From Lachnospiraceae bacterium (lineage in GTDB: Bacteria > Bacillota > Clostridia > Lachnospirales > Lachnospiraceae), in assembly GCA_024693135.1 (NCBI GenBank), contig JAILLN010000029.1, positions 1 to 64,000 of the forward strand: DNA of 64,000 bases, in the 5' to 3' direction. The notes below the pieces were generated by a model. It was not told where the DNA came from. It made no database searches and was given only the letters and a program-made list of their open reading frames with translations. The translations under genes were made by a program, and so were the position numbers. Every line of letters begins with the position of its first letter. Positions within the stretch are counted from its first letter, which is position 1. Positions 40,401 through 47,691 of the stretch are shown one piece after another.

Positions 40401-41585
40401 GATGGTCTTTTCGGACCGGTCTGCCTCCCGCTCCAGCTTATCCGCCGCAAGCCTTGCGCGCCTGACTTGTTCATCCAGCTTCAGGAAGGACACATAGCGC
40501 TTGGACCGGAGGCTTCCCTGGTTTTCCTGGATCTTTTCGAGGATCTTGTTCAGGGTATCCAGGTCGGTTTGCAGGTCCTCCGGATTGCCCGGATTCATCT
40601 CGAGCCAGTTGAGGTCAATGTCGGATTCCTCTACATCCCGCTGCTCCTCCTTGGCCTCGTTCTGCTTCTTGGGATCCTCCGGCGGCTCTTTAGGCTCGTT
40701 CTGCTCTTTGGGTTCGATCTGCTCCTTGTTCTGCTCCTCGATCTGCTCCTCGGTCTGTTCCTTGAGTTCGGTCTGTTCCTTAAGCTCGGCCTGTTCCTTG
40801 AGCTCGGTCTGTTCAGTCTGTATCTTGAGTTCGGTCTGCTCAGTCTGTACCTTGAGCTCGGTCTCATTGGGCGGAGGAAGCTGCTCAGTCTGCGGCTTGA
40901 GCCCGGCCTGTTCAGTCTGCGGCTTGGCCTCGGCCTCATTGGGCGGAGGAAGCTGTTCGTTCTGTTCCTTGATTTCAGTCTGTTCAGTCTGCGGCTTGAC
41001 CTCGGACTGTACCTGCGGAGGCTGGGACAGGGAGTCCGGCTTCTTTACCGGCTGCTGGATAAGGGGAGGCTGGATCTTTGGCGGCTCGGGCCTTCTTCTC
41101 AAGGTGGGGCGGACAAGAAATGCCAGATCCGAGGAACGCCGTTTTCTGGGTTCGGGAGCCTCCTCGCCTTTCTTGATGCGGATGATTTTTTCCACGGAGC
41201 TTGCCGCCTCCTCCACATGCTTCCCGCGGTAACGGCTGATGGCAAGCTGGTATTCGGCCTTGGCTATGGCCACCTTCCTGGACTTGCTTTTCATCTTTTC
41301 GATCAGGGGGATGAGCTCCTTATTATCGAAGTTGTCGTGTTCGCTGGCGAAGCTTACCGCATCCACCCGGGAGGTTTCGTTTTCTGCCTGCATCTGGGAG
41401 AGCAGGGTATCCCTTACTCCCTGGATCACGGTTTCCCGGTCCTCGCCGTTTGCGATCTTATCTTCATGCTCATCCAGCCACTGCTGCCCCTGATCCATAT
41501 AGGAGCGGTGGGTGCTGTCGATTTTCTTTTCGTTCAGATCCTTTACATCGGAGAGGTAGCCTCCCGCATAGCCTTCTCTTGGCAT
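37494..41585 (-). CDS. 1363-residue protein with Q/E/T-rich linker and buried hydrophobic helices
   Basis: No known family recognised. Order of parts: a helical N-terminal region (1-150); a low-complexity linker (about 165-315) of LKxQTEQTE-like repeats; a long charged helical section (about 330-800); then a C-terminal part containing hydrophobic stretches near 980-1005, 1045-1070, 1080-1110 and a glycine-rich one near 1200-1230. No signal peptide. AAAGGGGAACAAC precedes the ATG. The hydrophobic helices in a leaderless giant recall effectors or toxins that insert after delivery. Its upstream neighbour could be a chaperone and its downstream neighbour a AAA+ ATPase. Effector, scaffold or cargo roles remain inference; codon use is like its neighbours. 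Confidence 0.75.
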   Translation of the reverse strand: MPREGYAGGYLSDVKDLNEKKIDSTHRSYMDQGQQWLDEHEDKIANGEDRETVIQGVRDTLLSQMQAENETSRVDAVSFASEHDNFDNKELIPLIEKMKSKSRKVAIAKAEYQLAISRYRGKHVEEAASSVEKIIRIKKGEEAPEPRKRRSSDLAFLVRPTLRRRPEPPKIQPPLIQQPVKKPDSLSQPPQVQSEVKPQTEQTEIKEQNEQLPPPNEAEAKPQTEQAGLKPQTEQLPPPNETELKVQTEQTELKIQTEQTELKEQAELKEQTELKEQTEEQIEEQNKEQIEPKEQNEPKEPPEDPKKQNEAKEEQRDVEESDIDLNWLEMNPGNPEDLQTDLDTLNKILEKIQENQGSLRSKRYVSFLKLDEQVRRARLAADKLEREADRSEKTIMDKAEEWNTRRRNAYREGTFRKHYKAYDDLAMGYYTMTRKLAGTEERELEEGAVKSIAEYVGIYQPKQIRSIAAVVRDYPYFTTPKIMHVPNRKLGEGSQNTMDSEKLIKYHHMMTFESFAEGIDNVLDETDANAPRVRMKMNAAFKGYKARRQFSAEDHKKLVEREGASNEEKKEDQLIDSSEANLVADEKGTNGELLFSESSAKIHQAKTGLIRGKTVNGMVVGGRFISSDQDTLVSMDDAGLFHSYREKRLSDEERVRTAIRRSDFFRHVNAATIQIYEGYGAKAAFAKSIKTTEYQTKATTILQQEDEKREKREALDQASADLDEGSLDEETEKALVEEYEELTKDEREAEKKKAEAEHPGEIELDDFSEKKLTPEMIAKLKEQVKEGSPSVVTAVDEVFTYLTSEPRTGIARFNSSEDALADELVKKNLGLALGDKKAAVDLAVMLLAQDDPVCWGVAKEIATKLGGRYQRKLTYLPAEGETMRMGLMTEFTTDRSFDFFDLSKSLRPDRLNMYMEDLEARRGGFFSADHIKQSFFNGSMFSPVADLFSATVKDSGTMGWAKNQDFSAVFNKFNMNYLNLMSDCTTMGYSVAFLPVATIATLAGGKDTGLTAMTAMNTVKLFYTLVTTIKKIIELAKNPNAGKKQKALGITSMCIACLELISNMLYLWTSKLPKAVNNVVNPFFNVMIMIRSVFNIIQDTINIATTTMLINKIDKTDKEMATGMTDFQEERKRLAAENPGTYTPAQSIREEDLEKTSSKAALASIKSAQFSHFNRLARSRASRERKMSGHDIATSGIKFATGASGFSAAVGGGVLVLPLHLMAMGSKFVGWVHGKLHDSNAFMEQIGATMGDKSLAWAAGFDAALKRETGINNKHYLMDLARVFMAIDTHAMIQKPGKSTGEEALAITAMQPYLNMAGEGDERFTGENLRKNRELLRSLPLQSLMVSVGAPANWRAVLRNSIS
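40640..41090 (-). repeat. Degenerate minisatellite encoding the Q/E/T linker
   Basis: Units of about 27 and 18 bases encode LK(V/I/P)QTEQTE and LKEQTE and drift to EEQIEEQNKEQ and KEQNEPKEPP at the C-terminal side. Two interspersed LPPPNE segments mark a longer super-repeat. The third positions are similar between units, suggesting recent slippage. Confidence 0.8.
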
Positions 41586-41623
41586 GTTGTTCCCCTTTGT
41601 TTATAGTGCTTAAATAAAGACAG

Positions 41624-42361
41624 TTACTGGGTCTTTGACTTTTGCCGCCGGGTCTTGGCGGCTTTCGGAGGAGGGGCGGCGGCATCCGCTTCATCTCCGG
41701 AAAGCAGCTCTTCCCTGGCCTTGCGGGCTTCCTCCTCGATCTCTTCATCGGACATGCCCGCCTCCTTCATGGCATCCCGGTATTCCTTCTCCTTTTCGTC
41801 CAGGAGTTTTTCAAACTGGGTGAGCCTTTCCTGAAGATCCATCAGGTCGGAGACGGAATCCAGGTAGCCCATATAGGATTCCAGGGAGAGATCCCTTGGA
41901 TGGTCGCAGATAAAGAGAATATAGTCCGTGAAGATGTCCAGCTGCTCCACCAGAGCCCCCAGGAAATACTGGACATTGGTGAGCTCAGCCTCCAGATGGT
42001 CCGGATTAAAGGGCATCCGGTAGGTATGATAGATCTGCTGCAGCGGGGCATAATAGCCGAAGCTTCCGAAGGAGGGGAAGGCACCCACTGCGGTGCAGGT
42101 ATTGAGCTCGTTTAAGGCCATTACGATCTCCGGGACATCCGCCTTTTTTACTTTTTCGGCCAGGGTGCAGTGGAAATGCAGGATGGGGTAGGGCGAGGCC
42201 TCATGCAGCCCAGGCTCTACGGCGAGCTCGAAGATCACATTGGCGTCGGTGACCCCGAGATGCTCTGCCAGAGCCCGCAGCACGCCGTTTCGCATGTTGC
42301 AGGCGCCGAAGTATTCGATCATGCATTCCTTGAGCTTTTCCTCGAATTCCTCCATGGTCAT
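41624..42361 (-). CDS. Hypothetical protein, possible YbjN-fold chaperone
   Basis: ATG at 42361 is chosen because AAGGAG lies about 8 bases upstream; the longer TTG start at 42382 contains that site. About 245 residues. Residues 1-140 alternate helix and strand (LAEHLGVTDANVIFELAVEP, PILHFHCTLAEKVKKADVPE, then FGSFGYYAPLQQIYHTYRMP), a layout resembling YbjN or type III secretion chaperone-like folds. A charged helix and an Ala/Pro/Lys-rich tail (AAAPPPKAAKTRRQKSKTQ) follow. It is the first gene of the operon, 38 bases before the giant protein, so a dedicated chaperone for it is a natural guess. Fold assignment is tentative. Confidence 0.65.
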   Translation of the reverse strand: MTMEEFEEKLKECMIEYFGACNMRNGVLRALAEHLGVTDANVIFELAVEPGLHEASPYPILHFHCTLAEKVKKADVPEIVMALNELNTCTAVGAFPSFGSFGYYAPLQQIYHTYRMPFNPDHLEAELTNVQYFLGALVEQLDIFTDYILFICDHPRDLSLESYMGYLDSVSDLMDLQERLTQFEKLLDEKEKEYRDAMKEAGMSDEEIEEEARKAREELLSGDEADAAAPPPKAAKTRRQKSKTQ

Positions 42362-42479
42362 GGGAGTGTTCTCCTTTTCCAAAAAGACATAAAATACCGC
42401 TTACATTCTAGCATGAATAAAGACACATAAAAGACACAGGGATAGAGAGGGAATGTTTAGGCCGGACCGGAAAAAGGGA

Positions 42480-44546
42480 TCAGAGCGCAGACATTTTTTT
42501 GAGGGAACGCTTATTTTCGTACATCATGTTGTCCGCCCGTTCGAATACCTCGGATACCCTTGTATCGGCTCCGGGGACATATTCCGACATCCCGGAGGCG
42601 ATCACCGGACGGTCCCCGAGGCCGGTGTTTTCTTCCGATCTCTGACGGAGAGCCTGGAAAAGGGCCTGCCTTGCAGTATAGTCGTCGCCTCTTAAGAATA
42701 TCGCGAATTCATCGCCTCCGATGCGGAAGATAAAGCTATGGGAAAAGATATCGCGCAGGATCCCTGCCGCAGACCGGATGTACTCGTCTCCCGCCTTGTG
42801 TCCTTTCGAATCATTTACCTGCTTCAGGTCATTGATGTCGCATACTGCGATGGCAAAGGGGAGATAGTCGATGCCGTTGTCGATGTTGGACTGCACGGAC
42901 TGCTCCAGCTCCATGTAGGCCGTTTTGTTCTTGACTCCCGTGAGTTCGTCACGCCGGGCAAGCTCCTTTTCGGTATTCAGGGCCTTTTGATGCTCTTTTT
43001 CCTTCCGGACTTCGGCATCGATATTTTCCACCCCGATGATCAGATGCTGGGAATCGCTGCTCTTTCTGGCCGTAAGCCGGGTATGCTGGGATCTGCCGTC
43101 GACGATCAGGCGGTATTCGATGCCAAACTGCCTCCGGTCTTGAAGCTCGGAAAGGAGGTGTTCCCGGTCCATGATATCCAGCATGAGCTTCTGGTTCTGG
43201 GGGTGGATGATGAGGGGGATATTTCTTCGGGTATCCTCGAAAAAGTCTTCTCCCGTGTGTTCGATCTCCAGCTGGCCGTAGATATTGTGGGAGGTATAGC
43301 CGACATAGCTCGAATCCCTGACATCCACATAGTAGATCACGTCATAGTTGGAGGCGAGGCTTTCGGCGATCTGTCCGAAGGTGGCGTGCTTCTTCCGGTC
43401 TTCCTTTAGGGCCATCTCGGCCGTGACGTCGTCCTGGATGTCCTTGTCGCAGAGGACGAAATGCTTCCCGTCCTTTGCCAGCATCAGCTGGAACCGGAAG
43501 TAGCGGGGATTTCCGTTTACCATGACGCGGTACTGGCAGGAGTAGGATTTCCGTCCCTTCAGGTTTTTCAGCATGGTATCTTTATGATAAAGGCTCTCGG
43601 CAAAGGCATAGTCGTCCGGATGGACGAACCGGCGGACGTTTTCCCGGGTCTCCCGGTAGAAATCCCTGCCGCTTTTCGGCACGTTCATGGACTGGTATTT
43701 CTCGCTGGGAGAGAATTCCTGATATCTTCCGGTTTCGATATTGATATAATAGATCGCCTCATAATCCTCTGCCAAGCCTTCTGCGATATGGTTGTAGATC
43801 TCCCTTTCCTTCCGGGTCCTTTCCGTCTTTTTCTGCTCGAGCTTCGCTTTTCTCTCTACCCGGTTTAGCTTCAGGATCATGTCCTGCTTTTCATCCTCCT
43901 CCACAAATACGTGGATCAGGCTGGTGGAGAGGATGCAGCCGATGGCGTAAAAGGGCAGGAGCGGGAAAAGGGTCTGGAGAAGGATGAAGGAACCCATCGT
44001 AAGGCCGGAGACGGCTACTGCCCGGTAGTGGATCCGGTCCTTGCCGGAAGACCGGGAAGAGGTGATCAGGGAATAGATGGAGAGCACAGCATGGAGCAGG
44101 AAGAGGACGACAAAGATGAAGTGCCTGCCGTTGCCCGGGACGTAACCCTGGTCTGCATTATAGGCAAAGATCACCGGATAGAAGAAATTGATCACAAGAT
44201 GCAGGATGATGAAGACAAAGATGCCATATCCAGCATAGATCAGGCTTTTGCTCCTGGCTCCCTCCCGGCCGATATATTCCACCACAAAGCGGGTCCAGAG
44301 GAGCACGGAATAGGACATGGTCACAAAGTACACCAGGGTGTCCATATAGATGATCGGAACGATGCGCCCATGGTTGAGCAGACCCCAGAATATATCGGAT
44401 AGATAGTAAATCGTAATGATGATCAGAAAACGCCTGTAGCAGGATGAGCCGGCATGGGATTCGGTCTTTTCGTCCTTCTTTAGGATCCCATGATTTATGA
44501 TCAGATGGAGCATCAATGAAAGCATCCCGAAGCTTGCGTAGTACAT
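42480..44546 (-). CDS. Membrane diguanylate cyclase with two PAS-like domains
   Basis: 688 residues. Seven or so N-terminal hydrophobic helices (to about 230) are followed by a coiled-coil linker. Two related sensory repeats follow, each with YxxIYYxxxxTxxYxxxS and RRNIPLIIHPQN or RENVRRFVHPDD. A GGDEF domain ends the chain (DELTGVKNKTAYMELE, VCDINDLKQVNDSKGHKAGD, IFRIGGDEFAIFLRG). The canonical GGDEF suggests an active c-di-GMP synthase. AGGGGAGGG precedes the ATG. It is on the same strand as, and just upstream of, the 245-residue/giant/AAA+ operon, about 120 bases apart, so the two might be co-regulated. Confidence 0.9.
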   Translation of the reverse strand: MYYASFGMLSLMLHLIINHGILKKDEKTESHAGSSCYRRFLIIITIYYLSDIFWGLLNHGRIVPIIYMDTLVYFVTMSYSVLLWTRFVVEYIGREGARSKSLIYAGYGIFVFIILHLVINFFYPVIFAYNADQGYVPGNGRHFIFVVLFLLHAVLSIYSLITSSRSSGKDRIHYRAVAVSGLTMGSFILLQTLFPLLPFYAIGCILSTSLIHVFVEEDEKQDMILKLNRVERKAKLEQKKTERTRKEREIYNHIAEGLAEDYEAIYYINIETGRYQEFSPSEKYQSMNVPKSGRDFYRETRENVRRFVHPDDYAFAESLYHKDTMLKNLKGRKSYSCQYRVMVNGNPRYFRFQLMLAKDGKHFVLCDKDIQDDVTAEMALKEDRKKHATFGQIAESLASNYDVIYYVDVRDSSYVGYTSHNIYGQLEIEHTGEDFFEDTRRNIPLIIHPQNQKLMLDIMDREHLLSELQDRRQFGIEYRLIVDGRSQHTRLTARKSSDSQHLIIGVENIDAEVRKEKEHQKALNTEKELARRDELTGVKNKTAYMELEQSVQSNIDNGIDYLPFAIAVCDINDLKQVNDSKGHKAGDEYIRSAAGILRDIFSHSFIFRIGGDEFAIFLRGDDYTARQALFQALRQRSEENTGLGDRPVIASGMSEYVPGADTRVSEVFERADNMMYENKRSLKKMSAL

Positions 44547-44652
44547 ATTGAAGTATCCCTCCCCTATCAGATTATTATAGCAATCCTTTGGAAAAAGAAA
44601 AGAGGCACTGGGGAGGGACGGAAAATTGCGATATGAAAAATGTAAAATATAC

Positions 44653-44681
44653 TTGACAAAATTCTATTGAGGGGTTATGCT
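44653..44681 (+). promoter_or_regulatory. Sigma-A promoter of the small membrane protein/XRE operon
   Basis: TTGACA (44653-44658), a 17-base spacer and TATGCT (44676-44681) precede the ribosome site AAGGAGG at 44723. Confidence 0.7.
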
Positions 44682-44737
44682 TCCGGATGTAGGAGAAATG
44701 AATTCTTCTGAGTTCTGATTTTAAGGAGGTTTTTGTG

Positions 44738-45268
44738 ATGAATGGAAGATCGGCAGGATTAGCAGCAGGATTGATGGTGGGTCTCGTGGCCGCGGTTTTT
44801 CTGATCAAGCTGGCAAATAAGGATGGGAGATTCCGCACAGAGTATGACGAGCGTCAGACGACGATCCGGGGGAAGGCGTACCGGTATGCATTTTATACGG
44901 AGCTTCTGGCCCAGGCCGTGATCATGTGCCTGCTCATGGGAGGGGCTGAGCTTTTCGTGGAGGCCTATGGACTGGTCTTCATCGGGATCATGCTGGGATG
45001 CGTGGTGCTTGCGGGATACTGCATCTGGAAGGATGTCTACTGGGGCCTGAATAACAGCAAAAAGCGGTATCATGTGATCTTTATCGCATCCATCGCATTG
45101 AATGTCCTGCCTGTGGTGATGAGTGCCAAAGAAGGCTCCCTCTTTAATGAAGAAGGCAGGATCGGGATGCCGATCCTCAATATCTGCGCTCTTGTCCTGA
45201 TCGGGTTCATTTACGCAGAGCTTTTGATCAAGGGGATCATGGACAAGTACGCGGAAGATAAGGAGTGA
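44738..45268 (+). CDS. Four-helix membrane protein paired with an XRE regulator
   Basis: ATG at 44738 has AAGGAGG eight bases upstream; a GTG one codon earlier is less well spaced. The 176 residues hold an N-terminal helix (about 5-20), then YDERQTTIRGKAYRYAFYTE, then three more helices (about 55-75, 83-100, 112-130) and one near the C-terminus (145-168). The YDERQxxxRGKAY motif with paired helices is typical of Firmicutes membrane proteins encoded next to small XRE regulators. Function unknown; probably linked to the regulator that starts 4 bases later. Confidence 0.75.
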   Translation: MNGRSAGLAAGLMVGLVAAVFLIKLANKDGRFRTEYDERQTTIRGKAYRYAFYTELLAQAVIMCLLMGGAELFVEAYGLVFIGIMLGCVVLAGYCIWKDVYWGLNNSKKRYHVIFIASIALNVLPVVMSAKEGSLFNEEGRIGMPILNICALVLIGFIYAELLIKGIMDKYAEDKE

Positions 45269-45272
45269 GCCG

Positions 45273-45470
45273 ATGAAGAATCTGAAGCTGAAATCAGCCC
45301 GGGCGGCACTGGACCTGTCCCAGGAGGAGCTGGCGCAGAAATGCGGGGTATCGAGGCAGACCATCAGTGCCATTGAAAAGGGGGACTATAATCCCACCAT
45401 CAACCTGTGTATCGCCATATGCAGGATATTGGGGAAAACGCTGGATGAGCTGTTCTGGGAGGACCAATAA
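45273..45470 (+). CDS. Small XRE-family regulator
   Basis: 65 residues, a single helix-turn-helix domain: SARAALDLSQEELAQKCGVS then RQTISAIEKGDYNPTI. This YozG-like class typically regulates its own membrane-protein partner. The GGAGTGAGCCG sequence before its ATG overlaps the previous stop region, indicating coupled translation. Confidence 0.9.
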   Translation: MKNLKLKSARAALDLSQEELAQKCGVSRQTISAIEKGDYNPTINLCIAICRILGKTLDELFWEDQ

Positions 45471-45542
45471 TAACCAGTTGGCAGCGCACTTCTATAACGA
45501 AGAGGAGATGAGGGTATACAAGAAACCTGCCTGGAGGGGGAG

Positions 45543-46379
45543 ATGAGGATAGTTAATCTGATCGAAAATACGGAAGGACATAGGGGATGTGCCTTTGCGC
45601 ATGGCCTGGCATTTTACGTTGAAACGGAGAACCATAAGCTGCTTGTGGATCTCGGGCCGTCGGATGAGACGATCCGGAACGCGGAAAAGCTTGGCATTGA
45701 TCTGGGACTGGTCGATACCGTGATCCTAAGCCATGGCCATTACGATCATTCGGGCGGGATCATGGCGTTTTCCGGGATAAATGCCGGGGCTGTCATCTAT
45801 ATGCAGGAGTCGGCGAAGGAAGATTACTTTGCGGATGACGGGGTAAACGAGGGGGAGGAGAGGTACAAGTATATCGGGATAGACAAGGATATCGTGAGCC
45901 TGCCTCAGATCAGGATGGTCCGGGGGGATCATCCGATCGATGATGAACTGGAGCTGTTTACGGTAAAGGAGAGATCGCACAAGCTTCCCTTTTCCAATAA
46001 ACGGCTTTTGATCCGGAAAAACGGGGAGGTTGTCCAGGATGATTTCCGGCATGAGCATTATCTGGTGATCCGTGAAAAGGAAAAGAGGATCCTTATCTCC
46101 GGATGCGCTCATAATGGGATATTGAGCATTCTCGATGCGTATCAAGAGAAGTACGGCGCTTGCCCGGATGCGGTGATCAGCGGTTTCCATCTGATGAAGA
46201 AAGCAGAGTATACGGATGAGGAACGCCGGGAAGTGGAGGATATCGGCAGGGAGCTGAAGAAATATCCGACCATGTTCTACACCTGTCATTGTACGGGCAT
46301 GCCGGCCTATGAGATCATGAAGCTTGCCATGGGAGAACAGCTTCATTACGTCCACTCAGGAGACGAGATAAGCTGCTGA
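45543..46379 (+). CDS. Metallo-beta-lactamase-fold hydrolase
   Basis: 278 residues. The metal motif is SHGHYDHSGG (variant of HxHxDH) near residue 65, with ISGCAHNGILSIL and GFHLMKK as later metal ligands. The family resembles the DHPS-like group annotated as 7,8-dihydropterin-6-yl-methyl-4-(beta-D-ribofuranosyl)aminobenzene 5'-phosphate synthase-like proteins, whose real substrates are mostly unknown. GGAGGGGG lies immediately before the start. Independent gene between the XRE operon and the peroxidase. Confidence 0.85.
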   Translation: MRIVNLIENTEGHRGCAFAHGLAFYVETENHKLLVDLGPSDETIRNAEKLGIDLGLVDTVILSHGHYDHSGGIMAFSGINAGAVIYMQESAKEDYFADDGVNEGEERYKYIGIDKDIVSLPQIRMVRGDHPIDDELELFTVKERSHKLPFSNKRLLIRKNGEVVQDDFRHEHYLVIREKEKRILISGCAHNGILSILDAYQEKYGACPDAVISGFHLMKKAEYTDEERREVEDIGRELKKYPTMFYTCHCTGMPAYEIMKLAMGEQLHYVHSGDEISC

Positions 46380-46388
46380 AAAAATTGC

Positions 46389-46417
46389 TTGACAATATAT
46401 ATTGCACGCAATATAAT
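46389..46417 (+). promoter_or_regulatory. Promoter of the glutathione peroxidase gene with overlapping palindromic operator
   Basis: TTGACA (46389-46394), 17-base spacer, TATAAT (46412-46417). Within it, 46398-46415 is the perfect 18-base palindrome TATATTGC-AC-GCAATATA, reaching into the -10 element. A repressor bound there would block RNA polymerase. MarR/OhrR-type regulators use AT-rich palindromes of this size for oxidative-stress genes, but no such regulator is encoded nearby. Confidence 0.8.
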
Positions 46418-46514
46418 GTTATCAAAGATAAAAAATGGACGCCGCGATCGATATGCTGACGATGAAGCATTTTAAGCGGCAGGCATCGGGCTAGAAAAAA
46501 GGAGGAGCAAAAAG

Positions 46515-47054
46515 ATGATCTACGATTACGAAGTTACCAAGGGAAACGGTGAGAAGCTGAATCTGTCTGAATATAAAGGCAGGGTGATCCTGGTGGTCAA
46601 CACAGCCACGGGATGTGGATTCACGCCCCAATATGAGCCGATCGAGCAGCTGTATAAAGATTATCACGACAAGGGCCTTGAAATCCTGGATATTCCCTGC
46701 AATCAGTTCGGGGGACAGGCGCCGGGCAGTGATGAGGAGATCCATGAATTCTGCACAGCCCACTACAATACCACATTTCCTCAGATGAAGAAGTCAGATG
46801 TGAACGGGGACAATGAGCTTCCGCTCTACACATACCTGAAGGAGCAGAAGGGGTTTGAAGGCTTTGAGGATCATGAATACAAACCGCTTCTGGAGAAGAT
46901 GTTTTCGGAAGCCGATCCCGAGTGGGATAAGAAGCCGGACATAAAATGGAACTTCACGAAGTTTGTGGTGGACCGGGAGGGAAAGGTCGTCGCAAGATTT
47001 GAGCCTACGGCGGATATGAAGAAGGTAGAGGAATGCATCAAAGCCCTGCTGTAA
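46515..47054 (+). CDS. Glutathione peroxidase-family thiol peroxidase
   Basis: 179 residues, a standard stand-alone member. The peroxidatic residue is cysteine, not selenocysteine, in NTATGCGFTPQYEPIEQLY (Cys about 34). Catalytic Gln and Trp/Asn motifs are in CNQFGGQAPGSDEEI and IKWNFTKFVVD. In bacteria lacking glutathione this family is thought to use thioredoxin. AAAAAAGGAGGAGC precedes the ATG. The strong promoter with operator suggests peroxide or redox control; the flavodoxin gene follows after 48 bases. Confidence 0.94.
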   Translation: MIYDYEVTKGNGEKLNLSEYKGRVILVVNTATGCGFTPQYEPIEQLYKDYHDKGLEILDIPCNQFGGQAPGSDEEIHEFCTAHYNTTFPQMKKSDVNGDNELPLYTYLKEQKGFEGFEDHEYKPLLEKMFSEADPEWDKKPDIKWNFTKFVVDREGKVVARFEPTADMKKVEECIKALL

Positions 47055-47102
47055 AGAAAGGAAAATGATCAGCAGGCGTTTATTTGAGGAGGGGTAATAA
47101 AA

Positions 47103-47546
47103 ATGAGCACATTAGTAGCATGCTTCAGCGCAGGCGGAACAACGGCAGGGGTGGCGAAGGAATTTGCCCAGAGCATCGGGGCAGATCTGTTTGAAATCGT
47201 CCCGCAGGAGCCTTACACAAAAGCGGATATCAACTTTTTGAATCCCGTTTCAAGATGCAACCGGGAGCAGATCGGCGGTAAGGAGGTGCCTGTAGCAGGC
47301 AGGATAGAAGACTTTGGCCGGTACGATACCATATATCTTGGCTTCCCGATCTGGTATGGGCAGGCTCCGAGAGTGATCCATACTTTTGCGGAGGGATATG
47401 ACTGGACAGGCAAGACGGTGCACCTATTTGCGACATCGGGAGGAAGCGGCATCGGCAAGACCGCAGAGAAGCTGTCCCCGTCGCTTAAGGGGGCTGCCTC
47501 AGTGGATGCAAGGGTCGTAAAGTCTGCTTCTCAAATCGCGGGATAG
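47103..47546 (+). CDS. Flavodoxin
   Basis: 147 residues of the flavodoxin_4 type. The FMN phosphate loop is ACFSAGGTTAGVAKEFAQSI (residues about 6-25), then ADLFEIVPQEPYT, YLGFPIWYGQAPRVIHTF and FATSGGSGIGKTAEKL, which form the flavin-ring pockets. GAGGAGGGG precedes the start. It probably shares the peroxidase promoter. A 39-base tandem repeat begins within its last codons. Confidence 0.93.
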   Translation: MSTLVACFSAGGTTAGVAKEFAQSIGADLFEIVPQEPYTKADINFLNPVSRCNREQIGGKEVPVAGRIEDFGRYDTIYLGFPIWYGQAPRVIHTFAEGYDWTGKTVHLFATSGGSGIGKTAEKLSPSLKGAASVDARVVKSASQIAG

Positions 47547-47636
47547 GCGGTAAGGCCGGAGTGCGAACCGGTGATTCCGGGACAGGTGGTAAGGCCCGAG
47601 TGCGGTCCGCAGATGACGGGATAGGCGGTTGAATCG
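47539..47636 (+). repeat. 39-base imperfect tandem repeat, about two and a half units
   Basis: Units start at 47539, 47578 and 47617 with CGGGAT(or C)AGGCGGT; the first two are about 80 percent identical and the third is partial. The first unit overlaps the flavodoxin stop codon. There are no spacers, so it is not CRISPR-like. Possible 3' UTR expansion. Confidence 0.75.
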
Positions 47637-47691
47637 TACCGAGATTTGGCGATAGCGGATATCAGGAATTGGTTTATATGCGGCTGGAGTG

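Noticed and set aside
39312-41606. Long open frame (about 760 codons) on the plus strand opposite the giant gene
   Set aside because: It is an antisense shadow created by the codon bias and the Q/E/T repeat of the minus-strand gene. It has leucine/glycine-rich, low-information sequence and no ribosome site.
44575-44838. Small minus-strand frame covering the promoter of the membrane protein/XRE operon
   Set aside because: It crosses a consensus promoter and ribosome site of the plus-strand gene and has no supporting features.
47539-47636. CRISPR-like repeat array
   Set aside because: Units are directly adjacent with no spacers, only two and a half copies, and no cas genes nearby.
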